DNA of 23,249 nt from JBQCHF01 sp051954955 (GCA_051954955.1 JBQCHF010000081.1:1-23249), one strand, 5' to 3'; counted from the first letter of the stretch, positions 1-8,486 are shown. A program made the numbers and translations. Notes: generated from the letters alone by a model not told the origin.

Positions 1-1
1 C

Positions 2-1384
2 TCCGCGCTAGTCGCCGCCGCGCAGCTGGCCGACCGCTACATCAGCGACCGGTTCTTGCCCGACAAGGCGATCGACCTCATCGACGAGGCCGGCTCGCGC
101 ATGCGCATCCGCCGCATGACCGCGCCGCCGGACCTGCGCGAGTACGACGAGCGCATCGCCAGCGTCCGCCGGGAGAAGGAGTCGGCGATCGACGCTCAGG
201 ACTTCGAGAAGGCCGCGTCGCTGCGCGACCGCGAGAAGACCCTGCTCGCCGAGAAGGCCCAGCGGGAGAAGGAGTGGAAGGCCGGCGACATGGACGTCGT
301 CGCCGAGGTCGACGAGGAGCTGATCGCCGAGGTCCTCGCCACCGCCACCGGCATCCCGGTCTTCAAGCTGACCGAGGAGGAGACCTCCCGGCTGCTGCGT
401 ATGGAGGACGAGCTCCACAAGCGCATCATCGGCCAGGAGCAGGCGGTCAAGGCGCTCTCGCAGGCCATCCGCCGCACCCGCGCCGGCTTGAAGGACCCCA
501 AGCGTCCCGGCGGCTCGTTCATCTTCGCCGGGCCCACCGGCGTCGGCAAGACCGAGCTGTCCAAGGCGCTGGCCGAGTTCCTGTTCGGCGACGAGGACTC
601 CCTCATCCAGCTCGACATGTCCGAGTTCAGCGAGAAGCACACCGTCTCGCGGCTGTTCGGCTCCCCGCCCGGATACGTCGGCTACGAGGAGGGAGGCCAG
701 CTCACCGAGAAGGTGCGCCGCAAGCCGGTCTCCGTCGTCCTCTTCGACGAGGTGGAGAAGGCCCACCCGGACATCTTCAACTCGCTGCTGCAGATCCTCG
801 AGGACGGGCGTCTCACCGACGCCCAGGGCCGGGTCGTCGACTTCAAGAACACCGTCATCATCATGACGACCAACCTCGGCACCCGGGACATCTCCAAGGG
901 CTTCAACCTCGGCTTCGCGGCCACCGGCGACGTCGCCAGCGGCTACGACCGGATGAAGGCCAAGGTGGCCGAGGAGCTCAAGCAGCACTTCCGTCCCGAG
1001 TTCCTCAACCGCATCGACGACGTCGTGGTCTTCCACCAGCTCAGCCAGGACGACATCGTCCGCATGGTCGACCTGATGATGACCCGGGTCGACGAGCGGC
1101 TGAAGGACAAGGACATGGCGATCGAGCTCACCCAGCCGGCCAAGGAGCTGCTGGCGACCAAGGGCTACGACCCCGTGCTGGGCGCCCGGCCGCTGCGCCG
1201 GACCATCCAGCGCGAGATCGAGGACGCGCTGTCGGAGAAGATCCTCTTCGGCGAGCTCCAGCCCGGGCAGATCGTGGTGGTCGACGTCGAGGGCGAGGGC
1301 GCCGAGCGCCAGTTCACCTTCGCCGGCGAGACCAAGGCCACGCTGCCGGACGCCCCGCCGGTGGAGACCGCCGGCCAGGAGTGA
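2..1384 (+). CDS. clpC: ATP-dependent Clp protease ATP-binding subunit ClpC (3' part)
   Basis: C-terminal 460 residues of the Hsp100/ClpC AAA+ unfoldase, which feeds substrates to the ClpP peptidase in the cytoplasm. The frame is open at the left edge, so the N domain and first AAA+ module lie outside the window. Visible in order: end of AAA-1, with the family's DKAIDLIDEA segment; a UVR-type coiled middle region (AQDFEKAASLRDRE, about 190-250); then AAA-2 with Walker A GPTGVGKT (530-553), Walker B VVLFDE, sensor-1 IIMTTNLG and sensor-2 GARPLRR. The LFGSPPGYVGYEEGG pore-loop stretch is intact. It ends about 50 residues after sensor-2, in a short acidic tail typical of ClpC. No defect is seen. 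The gene is followed by a strong hairpin terminator. The family assignment is secure; only the upstream part is missing. Confidence 0.97.
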   Translation, partial: SALVAAAQLADRYISDRFLPDKAIDLIDEAGSRMRIRRMTAPPDLREYDERIASVRREKESAIDAQDFEKAASLRDREKTLLAEKAQREKEWKAGDMDVVAEVDEELIAEVLATATGIPVFKLTEEETSRLLRMEDELHKRIIGQEQAVKALSQAIRRTRAGLKDPKRPGGSFIFAGPTGVGKTELSKALAEFLFGDEDSLIQLDMSEFSEKHTVSRLFGSPPGYVGYEEGGQLTEKVRRKPVSVVLFDEVEKAHPDIFNSLLQILEDGRLTDAQGRVVDFKNTVIIMTTNLGTRDISKGFNLGFAATGDVASGYDRMKAKVAEELKQHFRPEFLNRIDDVVVFHQLSQDDIVRMVDLMMTRVDERLKDKDMAIELTQPAKELLATKGYDPVLGARPLRRTIQREIEDALSEKILFGELQPGQIVVVDVEGEGAERQFTFAGETKATLPDAPPVETAGQE

Positions 1385-1416
1385 GCTTCCTGCTCTGACC
1401 GGTCTGCTGTGATCGA

Positions 1417-1453
1417 CGAAGGGGCCCGCTGCCACCGGCAGCGGGCCCCTTCG
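1417..1453. terminator. Bidirectional hairpin terminator between clpC and the convergent GGDEF gene
   Basis: A perfect 17 bp inverted repeat: arms 1417-1433 and 1437-1453 enclose a 3-nt loop (ACC). The arm bases are CGAA, so a transcript from either strand ends the hairpin in UUCG. It lies 33 nt after the clpC stop and 20 nt before the stop of the opposing gene, where a shared terminator is expected. There is no long U-tract, which is common for actinobacterial terminators. Confidence 0.85.
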
Positions 1454-1472
1454 CGTTCTGCGCGAGCCCGGT

Positions 1473-3395
1473 TCAGGCGGGCTCCGCCGCCGCCGGCAGC
1501 GACCGGGCCTCGATCGCCGGCGCGGACAGCACCGGGGCGACGTAGGGCCCCTGCGCCCAGCGGCAGCCCTGGGCGAGCAGGTGCGCGGCCTGCGCGGCGG
1601 TGGTGACGCCGTCGGCCACGAGCGGTGCCCCCAGGGCCGTGGCGACAGCGCGCGCGGCGCCGACCAGGGCGGCGTCCGGGCCGGGCAGCGCGGCCACGAA
1701 GGCGCGGTCCAGGCGCAGCGCGCGCACCGGGTACTGCCGGATCCGGGTGAGTGAGCTCGCGGCCACGCCGACGCCGTCGACGAGCAGCCCGACGCCGAGC
1801 GCCGCCAGCCGGTCGGCCTCGGCGGCCAGCGGCGGGAGGTCGGCGCCGTCGCCGCGCAGGGTCGACTCGCCGACCGCCAGCTGCAGGCACTCCCCGGGCA
1901 CCCGGGCGGACCGCAGGGCGGCGCCCACCCGGTCCGCGAGGCCACCGATCTGGTGCCGGCCGACCGGCACGACCACCCCGACGTCGAGGGGCAGCGCCCC
2001 GCTGGAGCGCAGCCGGGACAGGTCCGACAGCGCGTGGCGGAGCACGGCCTCGCCGAGCGCGGCGGAGAGCCCGGCCTCCTCGGCCACCACGCCCAGCTCC
2101 TCCGGTGCCACCAGTCCGACCTCGACGTCGTCCCAGCTCGGCCGCGCGGCCAGCCAGCGCCAGCTCCCGTCGGTCAGATCGGCCACCGGCTCGTAGACGA
2201 GGTCGAGCAGGGCGCGCGAGAGCGCGGGCCGGTCGTGCTCGGCGACGCTCCCCCCGTGCTCCAGCACCAGCCGCAGTCGCTGCTCCACCTGCAGCCGCCG
2301 GGTGAGCGCGGCCGTGAGGGCGTCGTCGTGCAGCGACCAGCCTCCCCGGCCCAGCGCCTTGGCGCGGTAGAGCGCGGCGTCGGCGTCGCGCAGCAGCGAC
2401 TCGGCGGTGTCCAGCGGCGAGCGGGCCAGGGCCACCCCGGTGGTGCCGGAGGGGAAGGCGGTGGTCACCCCGAGGTCCAGCGGGGTGCCCCAGACCTCGC
2501 CCAGCCGGCGGGTCAGCTCGGCGACGTCGAGCGCGCCGGGGTCGTGGGTGAGCAGGACGAACTCGTCGCCGCCCAGGCGCGCCACCAGGTCGCCGCCCCG
2601 CACGGCGCCGCGCAGCAGCGGGGCGACCGCCTGCAGCAGCCGGTCTCCGGTGGCGTGCCCGTAGGTGTCGTTGACCAGCTTGAAGCGGTCCAGGTCGATG
2701 AGCGCCACGGCCAGCGAGCCGCCCTCGGCGCGCCAGCGGGCCAGCGCTTGGTTCGCGCTCTCGGCGAAGTGCAGCCGGTTGGGCAGGCCGGTGAGCGCGT
2801 CGTGCCGGGCCTCCCAGCGCTGACGGACCTCGGCCGCGCGCAGCCGCCAGGCGGCCCACGAGACCAGTGCCCCGGTGGTCGCCACCGCGCCCAGGGTCAT
2901 GACGAACACCGAGGGGGCCCGTCCGGAGAAGCCCGCCGGCTGCGCGAGCAGCGCGCCGGCCATGGTCACGGCGGTCCACGCGACGTGTGCGGCAGCCACC
3001 CGGCGACCGAAGTAGAGCGCGGCGAACGGCGTCGCCCAGACGAAGAAGAGGCGGATGTCGTTGCCGGGATCCTCGGCCGCGGCGTAGGCGACGGCGATCA
3101 CCAGCTGGATGGCCACCAGCACCGTGTGCACCGCGGCCACCGGCAGCCGCTCGGCGACCCGGGTGAGCAGCCCGCCGCCCAGCAGCAGCGCCACGACGGC
3201 CATCAGCGCGACCACGGCGTCGCCGGAGCGGTCGCCGTGCGGCAGCCGCGTCCAGACCAGGGCCAGGGCGCCGCCGGCCACATACAGCAGGCCCAGCGCC
3301 CGCGCCATCTCCGCCGGCCGCATGGCGGCGACGACGGCCGGCGGCCGTGGCCCGGCCGCCGCGCCGGCTCCGGCGCGCCCCGTGCTGTCCCTCAT
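1473..3395 (-). CDS. Membrane-bound diguanylate cyclase (GGDEF) with a degenerate EAL domain
   Basis: Predicted 640-residue inner-membrane c-di-GMP signalling protein. About six hydrophobic helices span residues 33-184. A GGDEF domain follows (about 195-355), with an intact GGDEF active site at 275-279 (2559-2573) and an RxxD product-inhibition I-site at 266-269 (RGGD). The last 240 residues have the EAL-domain fold pattern, but catalytic positions are lost. The EAL triad aligns with WLA near 414, DDFG reads DGVG near 540, the catalytic Lys of the KID segment is Arg, and AEGVE reads ADGVT. The sequence therefore predicts synthesis, not hydrolysis, of c-di-GMP, with the EAL half perhaps a sensor or binding module. 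ATG at 3395 was chosen because it precedes the first helix closely and has purine-rich sequence upstream; an in-frame start at 3482 is possible. It converges on clpC. Confidence 0.9.
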   Translation of the reverse strand: MRDSTGRAGAGAAAGPRPPAVVAAMRPAEMARALGLLYVAGGALALVWTRLPHGDRSGDAVVALMAVVALLLGGGLLTRVAERLPVAAVHTVLVAIQLVIAVAYAAAEDPGNDIRLFFVWATPFAALYFGRRVAAAHVAWTAVTMAGALLAQPAGFSGRAPSVFVMTLGAVATTGALVSWAAWRLRAAEVRQRWEARHDALTGLPNRLHFAESANQALARWRAEGGSLAVALIDLDRFKLVNDTYGHATGDRLLQAVAPLLRGAVRGGDLVARLGGDEFVLLTHDPGALDVAELTRRLGEVWGTPLDLGVTTAFPSGTTGVALARSPLDTAESLLRDADAALYRAKALGRGGWSLHDDALTAALTRRLQVEQRLRLVLEHGGSVAEHDRPALSRALLDLVYEPVADLTDGSWRWLAARPSWDDVEVGLVAPEELGVVAEEAGLSAALGEAVLRHALSDLSRLRSSGALPLDVGVVVPVGRHQIGGLADRVGAALRSARVPGECLQLAVGESTLRGDGADLPPLAAEADRLAALGVGLLVDGVGVAASSLTRIRQYPVRALRLDRAFVAALPGPDAALVGAARAVATALGAPLVADGVTTAAQAAHLLAQGCRWAQGPYVAPVLSAPAIEARSLPAAAEPA

Positions 3396-3607
3396 GCTCG
3401 TCCCGCCCCTGCTCCTCGCCGAGGTCCCCTTCTCGACCCCGGCTACGCCCCCGCCATGCCGGGCGCCGCGGGCCCTGCGCACGCCGGTCGGGCGCGCGAG
3501 GGCTGCTGCTCCCGCACCTGCTCGCTCCCCTTTCGGCGGGCGGTGCGCGCTCCTGAGCCGAGGGTCGCGCGTCGTGAGCGACCGGACCTGCGCGGGGCGG
3601 CCGGAAC

Positions 3608-3625
3608 GATCACGGCCTCGTGGTC
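3608..3625. repeat. Imperfect hairpin related to the GATCACGG palindrome
   Basis: GATCACGG followed by CC and TCGTGGTC. The arms pair over 8 bp as RNA, with two G-U wobbles. The arm sequence matches the core of the perfect palindrome 40 bp to the right, so this looks like a diverged copy of the same element. Confidence 0.5.
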
Positions 3626-3664
3626 ATGACTCGCCGACCGAGGCGAATTCTCCTGGGTGGGCGA

Positions 3665-3692
3665 GGAATGATCACGGTCCCGTGATCATTCC
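3665..3692. repeat. Perfect 13 bp inverted repeat (ATGATCACGG palindrome)
   Basis: Arms 3665-3677 and 3680-3692 are exact reverse complements around a 2-nt centre (TC). The element is AT-richer than its surroundings and lies 40 nt past the mutY stop on the minus strand. It could terminate mutY transcription, or be a dispersed intergenic palindrome or protein-binding site. No U-tract follows on either strand. Confidence 0.75.
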
Positions 3693-3731
3693 GGCGCGGG
3701 CCCGGCAGGGAGGCGGCGTCGGGCGCGGCGG

Positions 3732-4688
3732 TCAGGAGGTGCCGGGCAGGCGGTAGCGCCCGCCGTCGAGGGGCTCGACGAGGCCGTCGGCGACGAGCCC
3801 GTCCAGGGCGCGGGCCCGCTGGAGCGGGTCGGCGGGCCACACGGCGTCCAGCGCCTCCTGGGGCACCGGGGCGTCGGCGGCGCGCAGCACCGCCAGCAGC
3901 AGCCCGCGCACCTGCCGGTCGGTGCCGGCCCAGGCCTGGCCGCGGCGGGCCGGTCCGTCGTCGGGCGGGCAGCCGGCCCGCTGCCAGGCGCACAGCGCGC
4001 GGACCGGGCAGCGGCCGCAGGCGGGTGTGCGGGCCGTGCAGACCAGGGCGCCGAGCTCCATCACGGCGACGGCCCACCGGGCGGCCACCGCCGGCTCGGC
4101 CGGCACCAGCTCCTCGGCCAGCCGCAGCTCGGCCGCGGTCTGCGTGGGCGCCGCCAGCGCGCGCCCGGTCACCGCCCGGGCGAGGACCCGGCGCACGTTG
4201 GTGTCCACCACCGCGTGCCGCTGGCCGAAGGCGAAGCTGGCGACGGCGGCGGCCGTGTAGGTGCCCACGCCGGGCAGCGCGCGCAGGGCGTCATGGTCGC
4301 GCGGCACCTCGCCGCCGTGCCGCTCGGTGATGGCGACGGCGGCCTGGTGCAGCCGCAGCGCCCGCCGCGGGTAGCCCAGCCGCCCCCAGGCGCGCACCGC
4401 CTCACCAGGCGGTTCGGCCGCCAGGGAGGCGGGGGTCGGCCAGCGCTCCATCCAGGCGCGCCAGACCGGCTCCACCCGCGCCACCGGCGTCTGCTGGAGC
4501 ATCACCTCGCTCACCAGCACCGGCCAGCCACCGACCCCCGGCGCCCGCCACGGCAGGTCGCGGGCGGCCTCCGCGTACCAGGCGAGGACCGTCGCGTGCA
4601 GCGCGGAGTCCGGCTCGCCGGGGCCGCCGTCGACGTCGGCCGCCTCGGCCGGGGGGCCGGGGCGGGGGTCTGCGGGGAGCCGGGACAT
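3732..4688 (-). CDS. mutY: A/G-specific adenine DNA glycosylase MutY (short form)
   Basis: 318-residue base-excision repair enzyme that removes adenine mispaired with 8-oxoguanine. The catalytic Glu is E61 in SEVMLQQT. The helix-hairpin-helix is LPGVGTYTAAAV (138-149), followed by the catalytic Asp D162 in VVDTNV. A complete iron-sulphur loop follows, C217-x6-C224-x2-C227-x5-C233. The protein ends about 85 residues after the cluster. The tail resembles a small winged-helix segment, and the NUDIX-like 8-oxoG-reading domain of longer MutY proteins is not visible. Short actinobacterial MutY proteins are common, so this is probably a normal lineage form. The gene is divergent from signal peptidase I across 119 bp. 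The start ATG follows an AGGA about 14 nt upstream, so its ribosome site is weak. Confidence 0.95.
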   Translation of the reverse strand: MSRLPADPRPGPPAEAADVDGGPGEPDSALHATVLAWYAEAARDLPWRAPGVGGWPVLVSEVMLQQTPVARVEPVWRAWMERWPTPASLAAEPPGEAVRAWGRLGYPRRALRLHQAAVAITERHGGEVPRDHDALRALPGVGTYTAAAVASFAFGQRHAVVDTNVRRVLARAVTGRALAAPTQTAAELRLAEELVPAEPAVAARWAVAVMELGALVCTARTPACGRCPVRALCAWQRAGCPPDDGPARRGQAWAGTDRQVRGLLLAVLRAADAPVPQEALDAVWPADPLQRARALDGLVADGLVEPLDGGRYRLPGTS

Positions 4689-4807
4689 CTCGGCGCGGAT
4701 CCTGCCACGTCGGCAGAGCAGTCGCGGCGCGCCGCAGGGGGGTGAGGCGACGCCCCCGCTGACGGACTTGCCAGTGGGACGCCGGGCCGGGATGCGAGAG
4801 TGGCCCG

Positions 4808-5650
4808 GTGGCGGGCAGCGCGGGCACGGAGGCGTCGGTCGCGGCCGACGCGCCGGCCGAGCCGGCCGGCACGGACGGTGGGAGGGCTCCGTCGGCCCAG
4901 CCCGCCGCCGGCCGGCACCGGGCGCCGGCGGGGAGCCGTCGGCCAGCCGCTGGCCGCCTGCGGCGCGGGCGCCGGCGGGCCCCGCGGCCGGGGTCGGCGG
5001 TGCGCGAGCTCGGCCTGGTCGTGGTGGTGGCCCTGCTGCTGTCCCTGCTGGTCAAGACCTTCCTGCTGCAGGCGTTCTCGATCCCCAGCGGCTCGATGGA
5101 ACCCACCCTGCACGGCTGCCCGGGCTGCACCGACGACCGCATCCTGGTCGACCGCACCTCCCGGTGGCGCACCGGCATCCATCGCGGCGACGTCGTGGTC
5201 TTCCACGATCCGGGCGGCTGGCTCGACGAGGGGGTCGCCCCCGCCGGCCTGACCGGGGGGATCGAGCGGGCCCTGGCCTTCGTCGGCGTCCTGCCCTCGC
5301 CCGGCGAGCACGACCTGGTCAAGCGGGTCATCGGCGTCGGCGGCGACGTCGTGGAGGGCCGGAACGGCCGGGTCCTCGTGGACGGCGTGCCGCTCGACGA
5401 GCCCTACGTGCACCCCGGCGACGCCCCCACCGCGGTCGACTTCCGGGTGGTCGTGCCGTCCGGTTCCCTCTGGGTGATGGGCGACCACCGCAGCGACTCC
5501 GCCGACAGCCGGGCCCACCAGGCCTCGCCCGGTCACGGCTTCGTGCCGCTGTCCGACGTCGTCGGGCGCGCGGTGGCCGTGGTCTGGCCGCTGTCCCGCG
5601 CCGCGGTGCTGTCCCGGCCGGCCACGTTCGGCCAGCCCGGCCTGCGCTGA
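4808..5650 (+). CDS. lepB: Signal peptidase I
   Basis: 280-residue membrane-anchored serine/lysine protease that cleaves signal peptides from Sec and Tat exported proteins on the outer membrane face. About 60 Ala/Pro/Arg-rich residues form a disordered cytoplasmic tail. One transmembrane helix (about 67-84) follows, then box B with nucleophile S96 (SGSMEPTL), box D with general base K172 (DLVKRVIGVGGD), and box E GDHRSDSADSR. A CxxC (HGCPGCTD) follows the Ser box. All catalytic elements are intact. The start is GTG 4808. No Shine-Dalgarno is seen, and GAGAGT lies 6 nt before the start, the spacing of a leaderless -10 box but with G at its first position. The cheBRW operon begins 83 bp downstream, with no obvious functional link. 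Confidence 0.95.
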   Translation: MAGSAGTEASVAADAPAEPAGTDGGRAPSAQPAAGRHRAPAGSRRPAAGRLRRGRRRAPRPGSAVRELGLVVVVALLLSLLVKTFLLQAFSIPSGSMEPTLHGCPGCTDDRILVDRTSRWRTGIHRGDVVVFHDPGGWLDEGVAPAGLTGGIERALAFVGVLPSPGEHDLVKRVIGVGGDVVEGRNGRVLVDGVPLDEPYVHPGDAPTAVDFRVVVPSGSLWVMGDHRSDSADSRAHQASPGHGFVPLSDVVGRAVAVVWPLSRAAVLSRPATFGQPGLR

Positions 5651-5733
5651 CCGGCCGTCCCCGGGCAGGCCGTCGCTGTCGCCCTCCCGCCCCATCCTCA
5701 AGACCGGCTCGCGCGCGGTCGACACCTGAGCAG

Positions 5734-6957
5734 GTGAGGCACCACCCCGCGTCCCACCCCGCTGAGGGGGCGCCGGGCCGTGCCGCCGGCCGGACCCGTC
5801 CGCCCGGGACCGCCGGCACGGGCCGCCGCCTGGGGGTGGTCGTGGTGGCCGCCTCGGCGCCCCGCGCCCGGCTGCTGGCCCGGGCGGTGGAGGGTCCCGG
5901 GGTCCGCGTCCTGGGCACCGCCCGGACCCCCGACGCCGCCGCCGACCTCGTGGCGGGCAGCGGGCCGGACGCGCGCGCCGACGTCGTGCTGGTGGACCTC
6001 GTCGCCGTGCCCGCGGCCGGCCTGGCCGCGATCGAGACGATCATGGCGCGGGTCCCGGTCCCGGTGGTGGCCGCTGCGGACGGCCCCGAGGCCGCCGCCG
6101 CCCGGGCCGCCGGAGCCGTCGACGTCGTCGGCGCGGACCTGCTGCCGCCGGGCGACGTGCCGCCGTCGCTGCTGGGTTCCCCGCCGCGCTCCTCGCGCCC
6201 GGGCGGCCGGTGGCGCGAGGGGCAGGGCGGTGAGCCGTTGCGGGCCCGGCTGGCCGCGGCCGCGCGGATGCCCGTGATCACCCACCCCCGCGCCCGGCTG
6301 CGCGCGGAGCCGGCCGCGTGCGACGACGTCCCCCTGCCGGTCGCTTCTCCCAGCGTGCGGCTGGTGGTGCTGGGGGCCAGCACCGGCGGCCCGCCGGCGC
6401 TGGCCACCATCCTGGCCGGGCTCCCCGTCGACCTCGAGGTGCCGCTGCTGGTGGTGCAGCACATGGCCGAGGGGTTCGTCGACGGGCTCGCCGACTGGCT
6501 GTCCACGGTCGGTCCGCTGCCGGTGGCGGTGGCGCGCGACGGCGACCTGCTACGCCCCGGCCAGGTGCTGCTCGCCCCCGCGGGCTGCAACACCCTGGTG
6601 CGGCCCGGGCTCCGGGTGCAGCTCGAGGCGCCCCGGCCCGGCCAGTTCCACGTGCCAGGCGTGGACGTCGCGCTCGCCTCGGCCGCCGCCGTGTGCGGGT
6701 CGCGGGCGGTGGGCGTGCTGCTCACCGGCATGGGCCGCGACGGCGCCGAGGGGCTGGCCGCGCTGCGGGCGGCCGGCGCGACCACGCTCGCGCAGGACGA
6801 GGCCACCTGTGTCGTGTGGGGGATGCCGGCCGCCGCGGTGGCGCTCGGGGCGGTGGACCGGCAGGTGCCCCTGCCCGGGCTGGCCGGCGCCCTGCTCGCC
6901 GCTGTGCGCGGCGGCACCGCCTCCGCGGCACCCGCCGCGGGTCGGGGGACCGCATGA
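5734..6957 (+). CDS. cheB: Chemotaxis-type protein-glutamate methylesterase CheB with a degenerate receiver domain
   Basis: 407 residues. It removes methyl groups from, or deamidates, glutamyl side chains of chemoreceptors. The C-terminal esterase domain (about 205-390) has the full triad: S216 (GASTGGPP), H243 (VVQHM) and D336 (LTGMGRDG). Residues 33-140 have a receiver-like alternating pattern and keep the phospho-acceptor-like D88 (VVLVDL). The acidic pair expected at strand 1 reads AAS (39-41) and the expected Lys near the end is missing (VVGADLL), so phosphorylation by a CheA is doubtful. GTG 5734 is the best in-frame start I see; the ribosome site is weak, so the start is uncertain. The stop overlaps the cheR start (ATGA), indicating translational coupling. 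Esterase assignment is firm; loss of phospho-control is inference. Confidence 0.9.
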   Translation: MRHHPASHPAEGAPGRAAGRTRPPGTAGTGRRLGVVVVAASAPRARLLARAVEGPGVRVLGTARTPDAAADLVAGSGPDARADVVLVDLVAVPAAGLAAIETIMARVPVPVVAAADGPEAAAARAAGAVDVVGADLLPPGDVPPSLLGSPPRSSRPGGRWREGQGGEPLRARLAAAARMPVITHPRARLRAEPAACDDVPLPVASPSVRLVVLGASTGGPPALATILAGLPVDLEVPLLVVQHMAEGFVDGLADWLSTVGPLPVAVARDGDLLRPGQVLLAPAGCNTLVRPGLRVQLEAPRPGQFHVPGVDVALASAAAVCGSRAVGVLLTGMGRDGAEGLAALRAAGATTLAQDEATCVVWGMPAAAVALGAVDRQVPLPGLAGALLAAVRGGTASAAPAAGRGTA

Positions 6958-8486
6958 GCCCGTCGGGAGGGCGTCCCACCGACGCCAACGTCGCCCTGCT
7001 GGCCGCCTACCTGCACCTGGAGGCGGGCCTGGTGCTGGACCGTCCGCGCCGCCCGGCGCTGGCCGCGCTCGCCGTCGAGCGGCTGGTCGCCACCGGGCAC
7101 CGGGACGTGACCGGCTACCTGGCCTGGCTGCGCGGCGCCGACGGGGAGGAGGAGCGGCAGCTGCTGCTGGACCGCGCGACCGTGCAGGAGACCCAGTTCG
7201 CCCGCAACCCGCCGCAGATGGCGGCGCTGCGCGAGCGGGTGCTGCCCGAGCTGCTCGAGCGGGCCGCCCGCCGCGGACGTCCCGCGGTGGTATGGAGCGC
7301 CGGCTGCGCCACCGGCGAGGAGGCCTACACGCTGGCGATGCTGGCGCTGGACCTGGCCGGGCCGCGCCCGCCGGTGCGGGTGCTCGGCACGGACCTGTCC
7401 GCCGCGGCGGTCGCCGCGGCGCGGGCCGCCGTCTACGGCGAGCGCTCGGTGGCGCTGCTGGAGGAGGGGGCGCGCGGTCGCCATCTGCGCCGGGGCGAGA
7501 CCGGCTGGCAGGTGCGCGAGGAGGTGCGGGCCCTGGTCGACCTGTCCGTGCACAACCTGGTCACCCAGCCGGCGCCCTTCGCCCCCCGCTCGGTCGACCT
7601 CGTGCTGTGCCGCAACGTCACCATCTACTTCGACCGGCCCACCACCCGCGCGCTGGTGGAGCGGTTCGCCCAGGTGCTGGACCCGGCGGGCTGGCTGCTG
7701 CTCGGCCACGCCGAGACCCTCTGGCAGCTCTCCGACGCCTTCGCGGTGGTGCCGCTCGGCGAGGCGTTCGCCTACCGGCCGGTGCCGGCCCGGCCGGTGG
7801 CGCGTTCGGGCCCGCCGCCGGCCGGGGCGGCCGGGCGCGGGCTGCCGCTGCGTCGTCCGCGGCTGCAGGTGCTGCCCGTGCTGCCGCCGGTGCCGGCCAC
7901 CCCCCTCGCGGGAGCCGTCCCCGCCGCGCGCCCCGGAGCCCCGGGCCGTCCGGCGGAGTCACCGGCGCTGCCGCGGCGCCGGTCCGCGGCTCGGCCGGAC
8001 GAGGGGGCCGCGGCGCTGGCCGCTGCGCGCGCGGCGCTGGAGGCTGGCGCCTACCGGGACGCGGCGCGGCTGGCCGCCCGGGCGGCGGCGGCCCAGCCCC
8101 TCGAGGTGGCCGCGCACCTGCTCGCCGGGCGCGCGCTGGTCTGCGCGGGGAAGGACGCCGAGGCGGTCGAGCCGCTGCGCCGGGCGGCCTACCTGGACCC
8201 GCGGGCCGGCGACGCGCAGTTCCTGCTGGCCGGCGCGCTCTCGCGCACCGGCGCGCACACGGCGGCGGCGGCGGCCTACCGGGCGGCGGCCGACGCCCTG
8301 CCGCTGCTGGACGAGGCGGCCCTGGCCGCGCTGCTCGATGGTCGCGGGGTGGGCGAGCTGGCCGCCCTGTGCCGCACCCTCGCCGGCCAGCAGGAGGAGC
8401 GGGCCGAGGAGCAGCGGGCCGGCCGTCCGTCCCGGCCCTCGGCCGCCGCCGGCGCGGCGGTGCTCGAGGGACGGTGGGGCGCATGA
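6954..8486 (+). CDS. cheR: CheR-type protein-glutamate methyltransferase with C-terminal TPR-like repeats
   Basis: 510 residues. It methylates receptor glutamates using S-adenosylmethionine. The N-terminal helical domain (about 10-95) ends in TVQETQFARNPPQM. The SAM fold follows, with SAGCATGEEAYTLAM (115-129), GTDLSAAAV, DLVLCRNVTIYFD (215-227) and GHAET. FARN replaces the more usual FFRD. A Pro/Ala/Arg-rich linker (about 278-347) leads to two to three TPR-like helical pairs (about 350-450) and an acidic/Ala-rich tail. CheR-TPR fusions are known from non-canonical chemosensory systems, where the repeats bind receptors or partner proteins. The start overlaps the cheB stop, and GGGGGA precedes the ATG by about 4 nt. 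The stop overlaps the cheW start. Confidence 0.93.
   Translation: MSPSGGRPTDANVALLAAYLHLEAGLVLDRPRRPALAALAVERLVATGHRDVTGYLAWLRGADGEEERQLLLDRATVQETQFARNPPQMAALRERVLPELLERAARRGRPAVVWSAGCATGEEAYTLAMLALDLAGPRPPVRVLGTDLSAAAVAAARAAVYGERSVALLEEGARGRHLRRGETGWQVREEVRALVDLSVHNLVTQPAPFAPRSVDLVLCRNVTIYFDRPTTRALVERFAQVLDPAGWLLLGHAETLWQLSDAFAVVPLGEAFAYRPVPARPVARSGPPPAGAAGRGLPLRRPRLQVLPVLPPVPATPLAGAVPAARPGAPGRPAESPALPRRRSAARPDEGAAALAAARAALEAGAYRDAARLAARAAAAQPLEVAAHLLAGRALVCAGKDAEAVEPLRRAAYLDPRAGDAQFLLAGALSRTGAHTAAAAAYRAAADALPLLDEAALAALLDGRGVGELAALCRTLAGQQEERAEEQRAGRPSRPSAAAGAAVLEGRWGA

Larger units (their letters stand above)
3396..3731. other. 336 bp intergenic region between mutY and the GGDEF gene
   Basis: No convincing coding sequence. 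Open frames here lack domain-like composition and a ribosome site. The region lies downstream of mutY and upstream of the GGDEF gene, both on the minus strand, so it should hold the mutY terminator and the GGDEF promoter. Two related hairpins are seen (3608-3625 and 3665-3692). No clear -35/-10 pair could be recognised. Confidence 0.6.

Noticed and set aside
8..1945. Long open frame on the minus strand across clpC and the end of the GGDEF gene
   Set aside because: Antisense to clearly conserved genes. Its product is low-complexity Arg/Pro/Leu-rich, a by-product of very high GC content.
4768..5733. Upstream extension of cheB through the signal peptidase gene
   Set aside because: It is in phase with cheB but overlaps the real lepB frame. 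The product before 5734 is low-complexity and unrelated to CheB.
5328..7709. 793-codon minus-strand frame opposite cheB and cheR
   Set aside because: A shadow of codon bias; cheB and cheR motifs are all on the plus strand.
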